A DNA stretch of 64,000 nt, taken from positions 161,548,149-161,612,148 of the forward strand of contig CM042697.1 in the NCBI GenBank assembly GCA_023614405.1, given 5' to 3'. The position numbers were made by a program, and so were the translations under genes. Source of the stretch: Avena insularis. Taxonomy: Eukaryota > Streptophyta > Magnoliopsida > Poales > Poaceae. Positions 22,206 through 35,007 of this stretch are shown piece after piece. Under the pieces are notes generated by a model, which saw only the letters and a program-made list of their open reading frames with translations, made no database searches and was not told the DNA's origin. Numbering within the stretch: the first letter of the stretch is position 1; every line of letters starts with the position of its first letter.

Positions 22206-25200
22206 TAAGTACTTAGATTTTACACTCTGTAGAGGTTGTGCACTTTCCCCACAAGACTTGGTTTCACCAAGACAAGATCTTTCAGAAGCCTTCCATTAGA
22301 CCAAAATGGACGCGCTCCAACCTATCAATCCCCTACCACCAACTGTCCATTTGGCTAAGTTTTTGCAACCTATATGATCCAGGCAGAGCCCATATTGCCA
22401 AGTGGCTGCACTTGAAGCTTCTCAACATTTGACATCTCAAATCTTTTTTGTTCTTGGGTGGCCATCCACAAGTGATATACACAAGGTAAACCATAGAAAT
22501 GGGCCTTGTGTAACCACTCAACACAAACCATTCCTTCCATTCCACCCAGGTGATTCATTCACTTAGTTGTTTTATTAAACAAAACACAAGTCCTTGACTT
22601 AGAAATATTTCATAGTATGAATATATTCCACACTTGTTTTCTACTAGCTAAGCTAAGCATGATAGTAGTAGGAATCTTAACTTAGGAAATTCTACTAAGG
22701 TTTCATCTACTAGGATTTCCCATGGCATAGTTTATACTTAGCAAAAATTCCATGCAAGTCCTACTTAGAAATATCACTAATGCATAGTGAAAATAATGGG
22801 ACAAAAGTATGAAGAATCACTTGCCTTTTTGGTAGAGAATATAAGTTCACTCCTTGTCTTTGCAATGATCACACTCTTCAACTCACTACAATTCAATCAA
22901 GCAAGGCACAATTTGAATCTACCATTCAAGCAAGCATCACATAAAATAATAGAATTAAAGTAATGCATGCAAGCATGCTAAGGATTGTTTTATTTGGAAA
23001 AGTGGTTTCTAGCATGTTATAAACATTCTAAAACACCTATTGGTCATTTTATATAAGTGGCAAAATCATTTGCAAAAGATTTTACTTATAAACCATTTTT
23101 AAACCAAATCAATATTTTATGTGGTTGAAAATGCCTTTAGCAAAGTAATAATCTTTATAGGGTTCACCAAATACATTTTTAATTCTAAAACTTGGTGTTT
23201 GGGGTCAGAGAGTTTATTCCAAAACATTTCCCAAATAGTTTCTTCCAAAAAGTATTTTTAATAAATAAACATTATCTTCATTTGACTAGAAATGCTTTTA
23301 TTCAAAGATTTATTCTTTTGATTCACCAAATATTATTTTGAAACCACAAATTGATTTCTATGGTTAGTAGGTTCAAAACAAACCATTTGCCAAAGATTTT
23401 ATCACCAAAATAATTTTAGAAAGAATTTTATATTCAAAACATGCCTACACAAGTTTCTGTAAAACCAACCATTTTAACAGAAGCAATTTACTAAAAAAAA
23501 GTGCATGTTTGGATAGGATTTGTCTTGATGATTCCATTTATATAAAGTTTGCAAAATTTGGACGTGTGGTTTGAAAGTTATGAATTTTACAAAACCAAAC
23601 AACTAATAGATAAGTTTCTGTTTTAAAAACAAACTCCAGGCCACATGTCTGATTCTTATTGGGCGATAACGGTTCGTGCAGATCGACCTATCTGGTGCGT
23701 TGGATCTAAGTTTAATCGCGCGGCTCAGGTTCACCCATACCCTTTCGAGTTAATTCTAATCACACGCGTCTGATTCAGATCCAACGGTTCTCACGCTTCG
23801 ACCAAAAAGCAGCGGCGCTGGCGGCGGCGTCTGGCGGTGGCGTGCTCTGCCTACGGCGAAATGGCGAGAACAGGAAGCGACAGGAGTAAGGGAGATGGTC
23901 ACCAGAATTGCCACGACGTACTGATGCTCAACGTGGTTTTCACAGGACAGGGGGCGCACAGAGGTGACGGTGATTGCTCGCCGGAGAGATGCCTAGCGAC
24001 GGGTGCTCTCGGATGGTGACGAAGGCGATGCTACGGGTCACGCCAGAGAGAAAGGAAGGTGTGGTTAGACGCGCAAGGTTGTGGTGAGTGCTTGTATGCG
24101 AAAAAGGGGAAGAGGGGCGGTCAGACACTACCTGGAGGAGCTCGTCGGAGAGAAGACAGACGGCGCTGGGTTCTTGTCATTCCAGCCATGTGGGTCAAGC
24201 GGGCAAGTCGAGGCCACTAGGAGATCTTGTGAGTCTGGGATCGTGTTCGTGGTCGAGGCGAGGCGGCGAGACTGGCCGGAATCATCGTCGGAGCTTGTCG
24301 GAGGCAGCGAAGTTTCGAAGTAAAATCAAGGCGGCCTGGGGGTGTAGAGGATCTGGCGAGTTAGGGGAAAGAGAGAGGGGCGCAGGCGCTTAATAGAGCG
24401 TGGTCATAGGGGGTAATGGATGCATCAAAGCCGCGAATTTACTCGGGCTTTAATCGGATGAAACGGCCGGCGAGGGGGAGCGAGGTCGGTGAGTGAGGAT
24501 AATGAGGTGGCGATGGGTGTTGTTGTCGGTCTGAGAGAGTGAGAGGATGGGGTCCGTGATTGCGTCTTGTGAGTTTGTTTGCGAGTAGAAGAAAACGGTT
24601 CGGGGGAAAGAGGAGTGGGCTGGACTAGCTAGTTGGGCCCGGTCTGGTTGGGCTGGGCTGAGTCCTTTATTTTTTTCCTGTTCCTGTTTCTTTTTCTTTT
24701 TCCCATTTGATTTTTCTGTTTTGATTTTGTTTAATCAATTCAAACAACGTTTGAATTTCAAATTTCCACAAAACTTTGTGTGGATTCAAACACTGATTAA
24801 TAATGTATTCTGAAGTCAAATTTAGATTAATATATTTATTCTTTTTAGGGTCTTTTAATTATTTAAAATAAAGCCCTTTCTTTAAATTCAATTAATATCA
24901 AATATATTTTAGTCCTTATTTGATTTCAATTTTTTAAAAACCCTTTTCAGTAAGTTTTATTCATTTATTAGGGTGTCAAATAATTCACTTTGAATTATTT
25001 GGAATATTTTAAATATGATTCATTAATCATTTAAATTGGATATTTGCCTTAATTCCAATGAAATTAAATATAGTTTTAAATCCATAAATTTTATTTGGAA
25101 GATTTCGTTGATCTTATTTAAGTTAATTAAACAACTTTTATTCCACTTGCGTAAATTCTAAATATTATTTTCCCATGATTTAATTAATCATTTCTAATAG

Positions 25201-25964
25201 GGATTTTTGTCTTTATTCAAATGGAAATAGAATTTGGTTAATGCCATTTTATTTAATTTGGAAATTATTTATCCATTATTTTATTTGGATTTGGATTATA
25301 TTTATTCCCTTTGCTTATGGATTAGGCCAAGATTTAATTGGCCTTTAAATATTCCTCATTTAATATTTCTATCTTTATCTTATAAAATCCATATCTTTTT
25401 ATTTAAGGATCCAAACTTGGTGATTCCAATTGGCAAAATCTTGTTTAATATTTGTTTATTATTTTAAATATCTTTAGGATTATTTGCTCACCATTTGGTA
25501 TGGATTTTTAGATAGATGCTTTATTAGCTTTGGAAATTCAATTTCCTTATCTTATTAAATTCATAAGATTTTATCTATGGCTCCAATTTAAGTGAATTCA
25601 ATTTCTATGGTTTTATATTATTTCTATTTGTCATTCTTGATCATTTATAAATGTTTATTGACAAATTTTTATATGGATCAAATCCATAGGCTTGGAGATA
25701 ACTTGGAAATGATTTTATTCTATTAGGGTTTAGGGTTTTGGTTTAACTTTTCCAAGTGTTAATTTCAAGATACATTCATTGAGGAATGCATTTCACTTGA
25801 TTTGGATTTTGTTGGATTCAAACTTTAATTAAAGTTTGTTCAAGATGGGATTTTAAGTTTCTTTTTAGAAACAAAAGTTTCTTTTCACCCTAATTTTCAA
25901 CAATTATTTATTTTGTTTATTTATTTTTCACATTACAAGATTTGGAAAATCTTGGGATGTGACA

Positions 25965-26460
25965 CAAAAACGGTGGACTTCTAGTCATAAATGCAGTTGG
26001 ATGACGGACTATGTATCTTGTTTTATTGCCCAATCGAATCTCATAGAATCTTTATGTCTAGTATTGCATTGTTATGCCTTGCTTAGTCCTGTCAATTGCC
26101 CTACTGTAATTTGTTTACCCAGCATGCCATGTTTGTTTATCTAAGGAGAACAACTCTAGTGAACTATGGACCCCGGTCCAATCTTTACCATTGATACATC
26201 TTCCATTTATTCTTGTTTGCTGCAAACCATCATCACCTTCCACACCATACAGTTAATCCTTTGTTACAGCAACCAGTGAGATTGACAACCTCACTGTTAG
26301 TTGGGGCAAAGTCTGGAGTTTGTGTTGTGCAGGTTTCCACGTTGCTTGCAACACCTTTGAGACATTTCTTTCCTCCTACTGGTTCGATAACCTCGGTTTC
26401 TTACTGAGGGAAAACTTTCTGCTGTGCTGCATCATACCTTCCTCTTGGGGTTTCATGACG
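25965..26460 (+). mobile_element. Athila-like Gypsy LTR, 3' portion
   Basis: Directly after E2 ends, the sequence becomes the latter half of an LTR of the abundant grass Athila-type families, including the characteristic tail GGTTTCTTACTGAGGGAAAA followed by CTTCCTCTTGGGGTTT. Its 5' half should lie left of the window, because E2 inserted into it. The expected 5-bp duplication would be CAAAA (25965-25969). No primer site is visible at its end, and the interior was deleted up to protease. The family assignment is from memory of such LTRs. Confidence 0.6.
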
Positions 26461-28851
26461 AAGCGTCAACACACATCATGTACCCCCTTTACTTTCATAT
26501 TATTGATATGCCTCGAGATGCTTTTTGTCCTATTCTTTTAGGAAGGCCTTTTGTCTCTATAACCAAAGCTCCAATTTATAATAAAAGGGAGACTATTTCA
26601 ATGATGTTTGGAGAAGAGGAAATGACATTCCACTTCGCCAAAATTAAAAAGAGGCCATATGAAGTGGAAGATATCAAGGAATGGAAAACGATTGCAGATC
26701 TAGCTGCAATTCATTTCAGCACTCTGCAAGATGAATTAGAAAGAAGCCTAATTAATTGGGAAGAGGCACCAGACGATGAGGAAAGAGAAGACATGGATGA
26801 TTACCTTGATTCCATTCCAGAAGCAGAAAATCCACATGACTATGAAGAACTGGTAAGAAAAGGAGACGAAGAACCTCCGCCAATTGAATTGAAACGACTT
26901 CTAGACGATATGAGGTATGAGTTTTTAGATAATGAAAATAAATGTCGTACTATTAGTAGTAAAAAAAATTAGAAAATGAAACAAATAAACTTATTTTAGT
27001 CTTGATCAAGAATCGTGAAGCATTTGGATATACTCTAAGTGATATTAAAGGAATAGATCCATCTATTGTAACACATAAGATTTCCATGCTGATGATACTG
27101 TACCTGTAGTTTACACACAGAGAAGGCTTAATCCGAAAATGAAGGAAGTAGTACGAAAAGAAGTTATACGCTTATTAGATGTCGGCATAATATATCCTAT
27201 TTCTAATAGTAAATGGGTTAGCTCAGCTCATTGCATACCAAGACAAGGGGGTCTTGATGCTTCCATGAATGAGGATGGTGAGCTAGTTCTTGTAAGACCT
27301 ATTGTTGGATATCGCATGTGCATTGCTTTTATAAAACTAAACCGCGAGACACAGAAAAACAATAAACCTATACCGTTCATGGATAAAATTTTAGAAAGAC
27401 TTAGAATAATTCTTATTTCTGTTTTCTTGATGGTCATTCCAGTTAATCTCAAATTTCCATACAACCCGAAGATCAAGAGAAAAAACTTTCACTTGTCCTT
27501 ACCGTACATATGCTTATAGATTAATTTCATTTGGCTTATGTAATGCAGCTACAACTTTTCAAGAATGCATTTTAAAAATCTTTGATGATCTTGTTGAGAA
27601 GACTATGGAAGTTCTAACAAATGATTTTGTTGTTTGGGGAACAACATTTGATAATTTTTTCTATAATTTAACCAAAGTTTTGCAGAGATGCAAGCAATCA
27701 AATTTAGTTTTGAATTGGGAGCAATGTCGATTCATGGAAAGAGAAGGTAAAGTTTTTGGACATAAGGTTTTAGAAAAGGGTATTGAAATAGATAAGACTA
27801 ATATAAATGCTATAGAAAATCTTCCAATACCTTAGGACATAAAAAACTTAAAAATGTTTCTGGGACATGCAGGTTTTTACAAATGTTTTATACAAGATTT
27901 TGTTAAAATAGCTATGCCTCTCACTAACCTTTTTGAGAAAGAAACTCTGTTCTATTTAGATCATGATTGCATTGCAGCTTTCGAAAACTTAAAAAAAAAT
28001 TAGTTTCAACACCTATCATGCAATCTCTAAAATGGGATGAACCTTTCGAAATCATGTATGATGCTAGTGACTATGCTTTAGGAGCTGTGTTAGGATAGCG
28101 AGTGGGAAAGAATTTAAATGTTATTCATTACACTAGTAGAACTCTTAATAAGATTCAGAAAAATTATGATACTACAAAAAAGAAGTTTCTAGCTATAATT
28201 ATTGCTTGTGATAAATTTAGATCGTACATCATTAAGTCTAAGGTAATAGTTCATACAGATCAGCAAGCTTTGCGTCACCTCCTTGTGAAAAAGGATGCAA
28301 AGCCTTGGTTGATTAGGTCGGTTTTATTACTACAAGAATATGTTTGCAGATAGTAGATAGGAGGGGTAAGGATAATCCAGTAGTAGATCATCTATGTAGG
28401 ATGGAGGGAATAATTAATGACCCCGTACCTATAAATGAGTCATTTCTAGGAGAATATTTAGCAAGTGTTGAAATTGCTGATCCCTGGTTTGCAGACTATG
28501 CTAACTATCTTGTAGTAAAATTTATACCTCCTGGTATGAAAAGAAATAAAAGAATGAAATTCTTTAATGATCTTAAATATTACTTTTGGGATGATCCATA
28601 TTTATATCATCATGGACCTGAGGGAATGATTCGGAAGTGTGTTCCTAACCATGAAATGAATGCAATTTTTCAAGCTTGGCATGACAATCTGTGTGGAGGA
28701 CATCATCCAGGCAAGCGAACTACAAAAAAGGTACTTCAATCCGGATTCTATTGGCCCACCTTGTTCAAGGACGCACACGGGTATGTAAAATATTGTCATG
28801 CTTGCTAGAAAAGGGGTAATATAGGTAGAAGACAATAGATGGCAATGAATT
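26461..28851 (+). pseudogene. pol: Athila-like Gypsy pol remnant (protease to integrase finger)
   Basis: A chain of broken frames follows Gypsy order. 26424-26972 holds the protease end and linker (DMPRDAFCPILLGRPF, then an acidic stretch). 27139-27519 holds the RT start (NSKWVSSAHCIPRQGG). 27605-27835 holds the RT palm, where the usual catalytic DD reads ND (TNDFVVWG, near 27620). 27840-27960 has the GHAGFYK connection segment. 28040-28340 is RNase H ([32 protein letters not shown]). 28344-28808 has the integrase zinc finger (HDNLCGGHH ... YCHAC). At least six stops or shifts interrupt it. A Copia LTR cuts it off at 28852, and the integrase core is not found again. Confidence 0.85.
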
Positions 28852-30680
28852 TGTTGGATATATGCCCAAGAGGAAATAATAAAAGTGGTTATTATATCTT
28901 TGTGTTTATGATAAATGTTTACATTCATGCTATAATTGTATTAACCGGAAACATTAATACTTGTGTGATCTGTAAACATGTAAGATTACCTAGTAAAGCC
29001 TCTTTGTAATACTAGCTTGTTTATTAATAGATGATTATGGTTTCCTAATCATGAACATTGGATGTTATTAATAACAAGATCATATCATTAGGAGAATAAT
29101 GTGATGGACATACTCCTATAGTTAAGCATAGCATAAGATCAAGTCATTTCAATAGTTCGTTTTCTATAAGCTTTTGGATACATAGTAACCTAAATCCTTT
29201 GACCATGATATCATGTTAATCACCATCACCGGATGGATGCTTTGATGACATCAAACACCACTTCATAACTGGGTGGTTATAAAGGTGGCAGTGAGTATTC
29301 GGAAAGTATGTGTTGAGGCACGTGGATCAAGAGTGGGATTTGTCCATCCATATGACATTTAGATATACTCTGGGCCCTCTCGGTGGGATGTCATCCAATT
29401 GGCTTGCAAGTATGTGACTGGCTCACAAGGGATCACATATCATAGGAACGAGTAAAGAGTACTTATAGGTAACGAGGCAGAGATACCGACGATCAAACCT
29501 CGGATAAGTAAAGTATCGCGAGACTAAGGGAAATTGGTATCGTATGTAAATGGTTCATTCGATCATGAAGTAATCATAGAAATATGTGGGAGCCATATGA
29601 ATTTCCAGATTCCTCTATTGGTTATTGATCAGAGAAGAGTCTCGATCATGTCTGCATAATTCACAAACCGTAGGGAGACACACTTAAGGATTCGATGTTG
29701 TTTAGTAGATATGGAATGTGAGTAAAGAGACCAAATGTTGTTCGGAGTCTCGGATTGGATCCTGGACATCATGAGCAGATCCAAAATGGTCCAGAGAATA
29801 AGTTTCATATAAGGAAAGTCCAATTACGGAGTTCGGGAATGGTTTTGGTGTTTTCACCAGAATGTTCTAGAAGGGTCTAGAAGGTCCATCACTCCAGAGT
29901 AGGAAGGGTACATGGATGTGTCATACCAAAGTGGAATGGTTGCATCATGTCCTAGGTCTCTTGGCTGGGCATGGGAAGAGATAAATCAAACTCTAGTTTG
30001 AAAGTCAAACGCCAATTTGAAAAAGTCAAATCCCAACATGGTTTCCTAGTGGAGGGAGGGAAGGAATCCCACTTAGGGAGGGATTCCCTCCCTCCCTTTC
30101 CACCGGCCATAAGGAGGAGTTGGGGGAGGACTCCCCTCCCCCAAACCACCTCTCCCTCTCATAAATAGAGGGGGGCGCCCCCTTACCCTCCCACTTGAAA
30201 CCCTAGCCGCCAGCCCCTTGCCCTCTCAAGTCACCTCCGCCAAGAAGCCCCTCTAAACCACCGCCTAGATAACCCTAGCCACCGGCCACCACCGCTAAAT
30301 GCTCGGCCCTCTAAACCCTAGATTGCCGAGGACCTCTTCTACTCCATACCCGCTCCGTGCTGCTGGAATTGTGAGGACAGATCTACAACCTCCGTTGCGT
30401 GCTGGAACAAGGGAGGGGAAGGTCTTCATCGAGTACCGAACGTGTGATCGATTGCGGGAGCTCTGCCAGAACGCAGCGTCGAAAGGATCATCTATGCGAT
30501 CTTGAGATCGGCAAGTGAACGACTACATCACCCACGAGAATCCGATCTCGTTAACCGCTTTGGAATCTTTGAGGGTTAGTACTCTATCAACTCGTTGCAC
30601 CGATCTAGTAGATTAGATCTTGGTTTGTGTGTGTTCATGCGGTAGAATTGTTTTTATTTTCCATGCTACTAACCCCTACA
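28852..30680 (+). repeat. BARE/Angela-like Copia 5' LTR
   Basis: The LTR is about 1829 bp, from TGTTGGATATATGCCC to AACCCCTACA, directly followed by an iMet primer site. A TATA-like ATAAATAG lies at 30161-30168, just downstream of a C-rich tract, the normal layout of BARE/Angela LTRs. The sequence downstream of this box, including short frames near 30299-30505, is untranslated LTR. The element lies in the broken integrase of the Athila remnant. The 3' half of the element is missing. Confidence 0.88.
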
Positions 30681-30681
30681 G

Positions 30682-30693
30682 TGGTATCAGAGC
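30682..30693 (+). promoter_or_regulatory. Copia primer-binding site (initiator tRNA-Met type)
   Basis: TGGTATCAGAGC begins two bases after the LTR end at 30680. Confidence 0.92.
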
Positions 30694-31248
30694 TAGGTCT
30701 ATGCATAGATCTAGTGCACGAGTAGAACACAATGGTTTTTGTGGGCGTTGGTGCTTTTGTTGTCGATTCCTTCTTGTGTACTTTGCATCTTGCGGGGTGG
30801 TGATATGAAGCGGCCTAGGATAACCTTACATGACATCATTCATGATACTTGCTCCGCGCTCAACATGCAACTTGTATTGCATAAGTGTCTTTGCGGGTGT
30901 CTATCTCTCCCACCATAGTGAAGATTCAATTTACAATGGGCACTTGACAACACTTGTATCAACATTGTGGTTCTTATTCATAAGTTAGAACGGTTCTTAT
31001 TGAAAGCCCGAAACCACGTAAAACATGCAAAGAAAATTAGAGGCGTCTAACTTTGTTTTGCAGGGGTGTGCTGTGATGTGAAATGGCCATGATTGTGATT
31101 ATATATTATGTATGCAATGATCCTTATTGTAAGTTGGCAACCGGCAGGAGCCCTATGGTTGTCTTTTAATTTCGTTAAGACCCGCATGTCTATTATTCAA
31201 AGTAGTTGTAATAGTTGATGCTGGTGGACGACAACCATAGATCGGCGC
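30694..31248 (+). other. Copia untranslated leader, truncated
   Basis: The stretch follows the Copia primer site as the leader before gag. No gag start is reached, because E4 begins at 31249. The rest of this Copia element does not reappear to the right of E4, so it was lost with the end of the E4 3' LTR. I see no gene here. Confidence 0.7.
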
Positions 31249-34200
31249 TGTCACATCCCAAAATTCTCCTAATTTTGGAATGTGAAATAAATAAATAAGT
31301 TTGATTAATTGTTTGACTATGTTGAAAATTCTCAAAGAGAAGAAACTTTTTGAATAGAAAATCCTCTCAACCTTGAATTCAAAATCTTATATTCTTTTGT
31401 TATGACCTAAGTAGCCATCTAGGCAAAAGGGCATGGATTGATTATGGATTGTAGAATTGGTGTGCAAGATTTCAAAATGAAAATCATGAAGCATTTCATT
31501 ACATCCATGCAAAGTTCTCACAAACTGAATCCAAATCCTGGTATCTAAATCGCCCAAATGTTCCTAAAGGAAATTAAATTGACTTTATAAAACCCACTGT
31601 TTCTAAGGCATAAATTATTGGTAATTATAGCCTAAAGAGATCCAATTAATATTACAAAATTTTAGAAACAAAATTGAGCTCATTTGAAGCTATTATGAAA
31701 AAGTTATGGAATAAATACAAACAAATAAAGATATAAATAAAATGGAATATACAAGGATTTATAAACCCACTACTTGAAAACTAGTAAAAAGATTACAAAT
31801 ATGATCCTACAATGATCTATTTGATTTTAGAAAAATTTAGAAACAAAAATCATATCATTTGGAGTTCGTATGCAAAAGATATGAGGGAAACAAGTAAATA
31901 GAAAAAGAAAAGGAAAAAAAGAAAAAAAAAACTAAACGGGCAGGCCCACCCGGACCGACCGAACCAGCCATGTACAGGAGAGGGACCGATCCCCATGGGA
32001 TCTCTTTAAAAAGCGTGCAATCTTATTTCACTACTCCAATACCTATCTCTACATCATCCTAAATCTCCAATATAAACTCGTGGAGCCACAGCTTTACGAG
32101 TTTCTCTTCTCGAAATCCCGAACCTACACATGCCCGAATCTTATTTCACTTTTTAACCCATCTAGACTTCGTCGTTTGCCTTCGGTCAAAAAACGAAAAT
32201 TGTAGAACTCGTCGAAATCTTTCAATCCCGACAAACCTCACCTCTTTTCATCCACCATAGCCGGAGAATTTCGCATCACAATATTTCAGATCTGATGGTG
32301 TAAATCCAAGATATACTCGCGCTCGTTCCTTCAAATCCAAATTCCTTTGGTGAGAAGGTAGGACTAATGATTCTCCATAACTTTCATGTTCTAAGTTTTT
32401 CAATTTGACCTACGGATTTGTCTCTCTAACACAGATCTGTTTCTTGTCTATTCTGAGCCAAAATCGGGTCGATCTCTTCTTCTAGCAACCGGATCCTATC
32501 CAGACAATCGAGATCCAATCAAACCGGTGCGTGCCATGTCGTTATTTCGGTCAGCTTCCTCATCAATGCCACGTCATCGTCAGGTCAGCATCTAGTCCCA
32601 GTCAGCATGCAAAGTCAACCTGTCCAGTCAGCGGAATATTCTCTGGAATATTCCGTTCGAATTTAAAATTTCACATTATAGATCTAACTTGTAAAATTCA
32701 TTAGAAATTCATACAACGTCCAAAAATTGCGTATAATATATCAAATTGAAGATAATTCTATGTAGAATCATCTTATCAGAATAGATCCAACTTTTACTGT
32801 ACGTGGTTACTGCAGTAATTTAATTAGTTTTAGTGGTCTTTTAGGTTAATAAATTCATAGAAAATTATCTGTAACTCCGAAAAATATGAACAATATCAAA
32901 TTGAAGATACTATAATGTAGATTAATAATATATGATTGGATCCAGCATTTGCCGATTATTTACCCCGTAGTGATTTAATTAGTTTTAATGGCTTTATAAA
33001 TCATTAAATTCATAGTAAATTATTGGCATATCACAAAAATATAAATAATATACCGATGGAAAGCTGGTTCCATTTAGATCATCAATAAGCAATTAGTTCA
33101 GCCTTTGACTGTAAGGTTTTGCCGTCAAGATTTAAATGGTTTAATGGCCTATTTAGAGTAATAAATTCATAAGAAAATAAATACTGCTCAGAAAATTACA
33201 AATAATATGTCCCTGGAATCACAATTCCGTGGAGACTACAGATATAATTTTAGTTTGATTTTTAGGCAACAAAAACTGTATGAATCATTTAAAACCCATT
33301 AAGCACTATTTAAATCATACAAAAAGATCTATAACTCTTATTAGGGTGAATCCAACGCCTACTGGTTCGTATTAACGCCCTCTATCCATCAAACCCAAGA
33401 AAAAATTTAATTCGACAGTTAGAACAGGCGTTACAACAGAACTATTAAAAACCCTATATTGGCAAGTAATTATTAATAACAAGTACTCAATTGCATTAAC
33501 TGGCCTCTTGCATACATCATATACTTCAATATTGTTCAGAGAACTAAAGTAACAACCGTTGTGACTTATTAAATTGTCATGCATGCATTTGTTGCATTTG
33601 TTTGATCTCTATGTGCTATTGTTTATGATTGTATGCAATTGTTTGATCGATAGATTGCGAGGAGTGCAACGTGTGTGATTGCAACTACTATGATTGCAAG
33701 TATTATGGTTATGACGAGTGCAACCATTATATCTATGAGGATTGTGAGGATTACCTAATCGACTACATCTACATCAAAGGCAAGTGGTGCTATCTTGGTC
33801 ATAAATGTCCTACTGTTTTCCTATGCATTGTAGATGTTTTTATAGAATTGCATATGTAGGAATTGATGTGTATATGCTATGCGATGTCCCATATTATTCC
33901 CTAGCATCCCTTGTTTATGAGCCACCGTTGGTAGATGTGCTTAGCCATGCTATGATGAACGATGGCTGGGTTACATCACTGATGTTGATTCTAAATGTGT
34001 TGGTTTGCGAAAGCTGAAACAACTTAATCAATGAATCTCCTGGATGTGATGGGATTGATAATTTTTGGTGGTATCATTGCGGAAAGGCATCCAGGACACT
34101 GAGAAAGGATTGGCTTCTTTGTTTGGTAGCTTTCATATGAAACCATGAGCCAATAATGAAATGGGCGGTTGGTTGAACTCAGTAGGTTGTGGTAACTCGA

Positions 34201-34992
34201 ACCCACGTATCCAGAGATGTAGAATAGTGTAGGTTGGACCGGTGCGTGTCGGGTTTGGGGAGCTACTTCTCGAACGGTTTCTTCTTGGACTTCTCCCTAT
34301 CATCACCCAATATGAGAGTGGTGGTACGAGCTGGGCTGGCCAAGTCACATGGGTGAAGTGTACTAACCCCTGCAGGGTGTATAAACTAATCGATTAGCCG
34401 TGTCCCCGGTTATGGACAATTTGAGCGACCTGATACTGATGCTATGATATTTATCACTCATCCTTATTTCTTAATTACTTAAAACTTGTTGGGTGAACAT
34501 AATTGGGTAGGAGCATCTGGGAGTGAACCAGAGTGTCTTATTTATCGTATTGGAAAACTACTTTGTTACAAATGTTAGGACAAAACTGTTGCTTTATGCA
34601 AATGAGCCTGAACTCCACTTGGCCAAATAAGCATGTAGTTGATAGATTTGTTGTTAACCACTGTAGCCTACTTGCCATACATTCAATGTATTGACCATTC
34701 GTGGCTGCAACCTTTCATGTTGCAGGATTATATCGTATCTGAGTGATCATTCATAGGTCGCGAGACTCCACTCAACAATTGTTTGCCTGTGGCACATTTG
34801 AAGGATGAAGATCTACCTTGTATTCGTTTTCCGCTGTGTACTTGAATAAATAATGTAAATTCTGGATCATATTCATTGTATTTATGATGCACAGTTATAT
34901 TTGGTATCATTTTGTATTGTGTGTGCCAGTGAACCGATCCAGAGATTGGCACTATACACATGAACTCAGCCTTATCAGGCGAGGGTGTTACA
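31249..34992 (+). repeat. E4 5' LTR
   Basis: The LTR runs from TGTCACATCCC to GGGTGTTACA. It contains four diverged tandem units of about 156 bp (anchors near 32694, 32851, 33006 and 33163) and the shared block at 34398-34419. A 55-bp segment at 31977-32031 replaces a different 91-bp segment found in the 3' copy. The Cys/Tyr-rich frame at 33671-33859 is preserved in both LTRs but resembles no known protein. Confidence 0.87.
32694..33320 (+). repeat. Tandem array of diverged ~156-bp units in the E4 LTR
   Basis: The anchor AAATTCAT(A/T)AGAAA-like motif recurs at 32694, 32851, 33006 and 33163, a spacing of 157, 155 and 157 bp. Each unit goes on with an A-rich stretch, AATAATAT-type sequence, and in several units TGATTTAATTAGTTTTA-like sequence before the next anchor. 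The array is repeated in the E4 3' LTR (about 38175-38790, with a small deletion in one unit), and related units of 156-160 bp lie in the E6 LTRs. Confidence 0.65.
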
Positions 34993-34995
34993 AGA

Positions 34996-35007
34996 TGGTA
35001 TCAGAGC
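34996..35007 (+). promoter_or_regulatory. E4 primer-binding site (initiator tRNA-Met type)
   Basis: TGGTATCAGAGC begins three bases after the LTR end at 34992. Confidence 0.92.

Larger units (their letters stand above)
15714..25964 (-). mobile_element. E2 right (5') LTR, split by a Copia element
   Basis: The LTR runs on the minus strand from TGTCACATCCC at 25964 to the CTTACA end at 15714. Without the Copia insertion (16338-22200 plus one TSD copy) it is about 4383 bp, close to the roughly 4.4 kb inferred for the left LTR. The GC-rich core lies at about 23640-24650. The AT-rich arms contain only chance frames. The stretch 22206-25964 has no gene. Confidence 0.88.
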
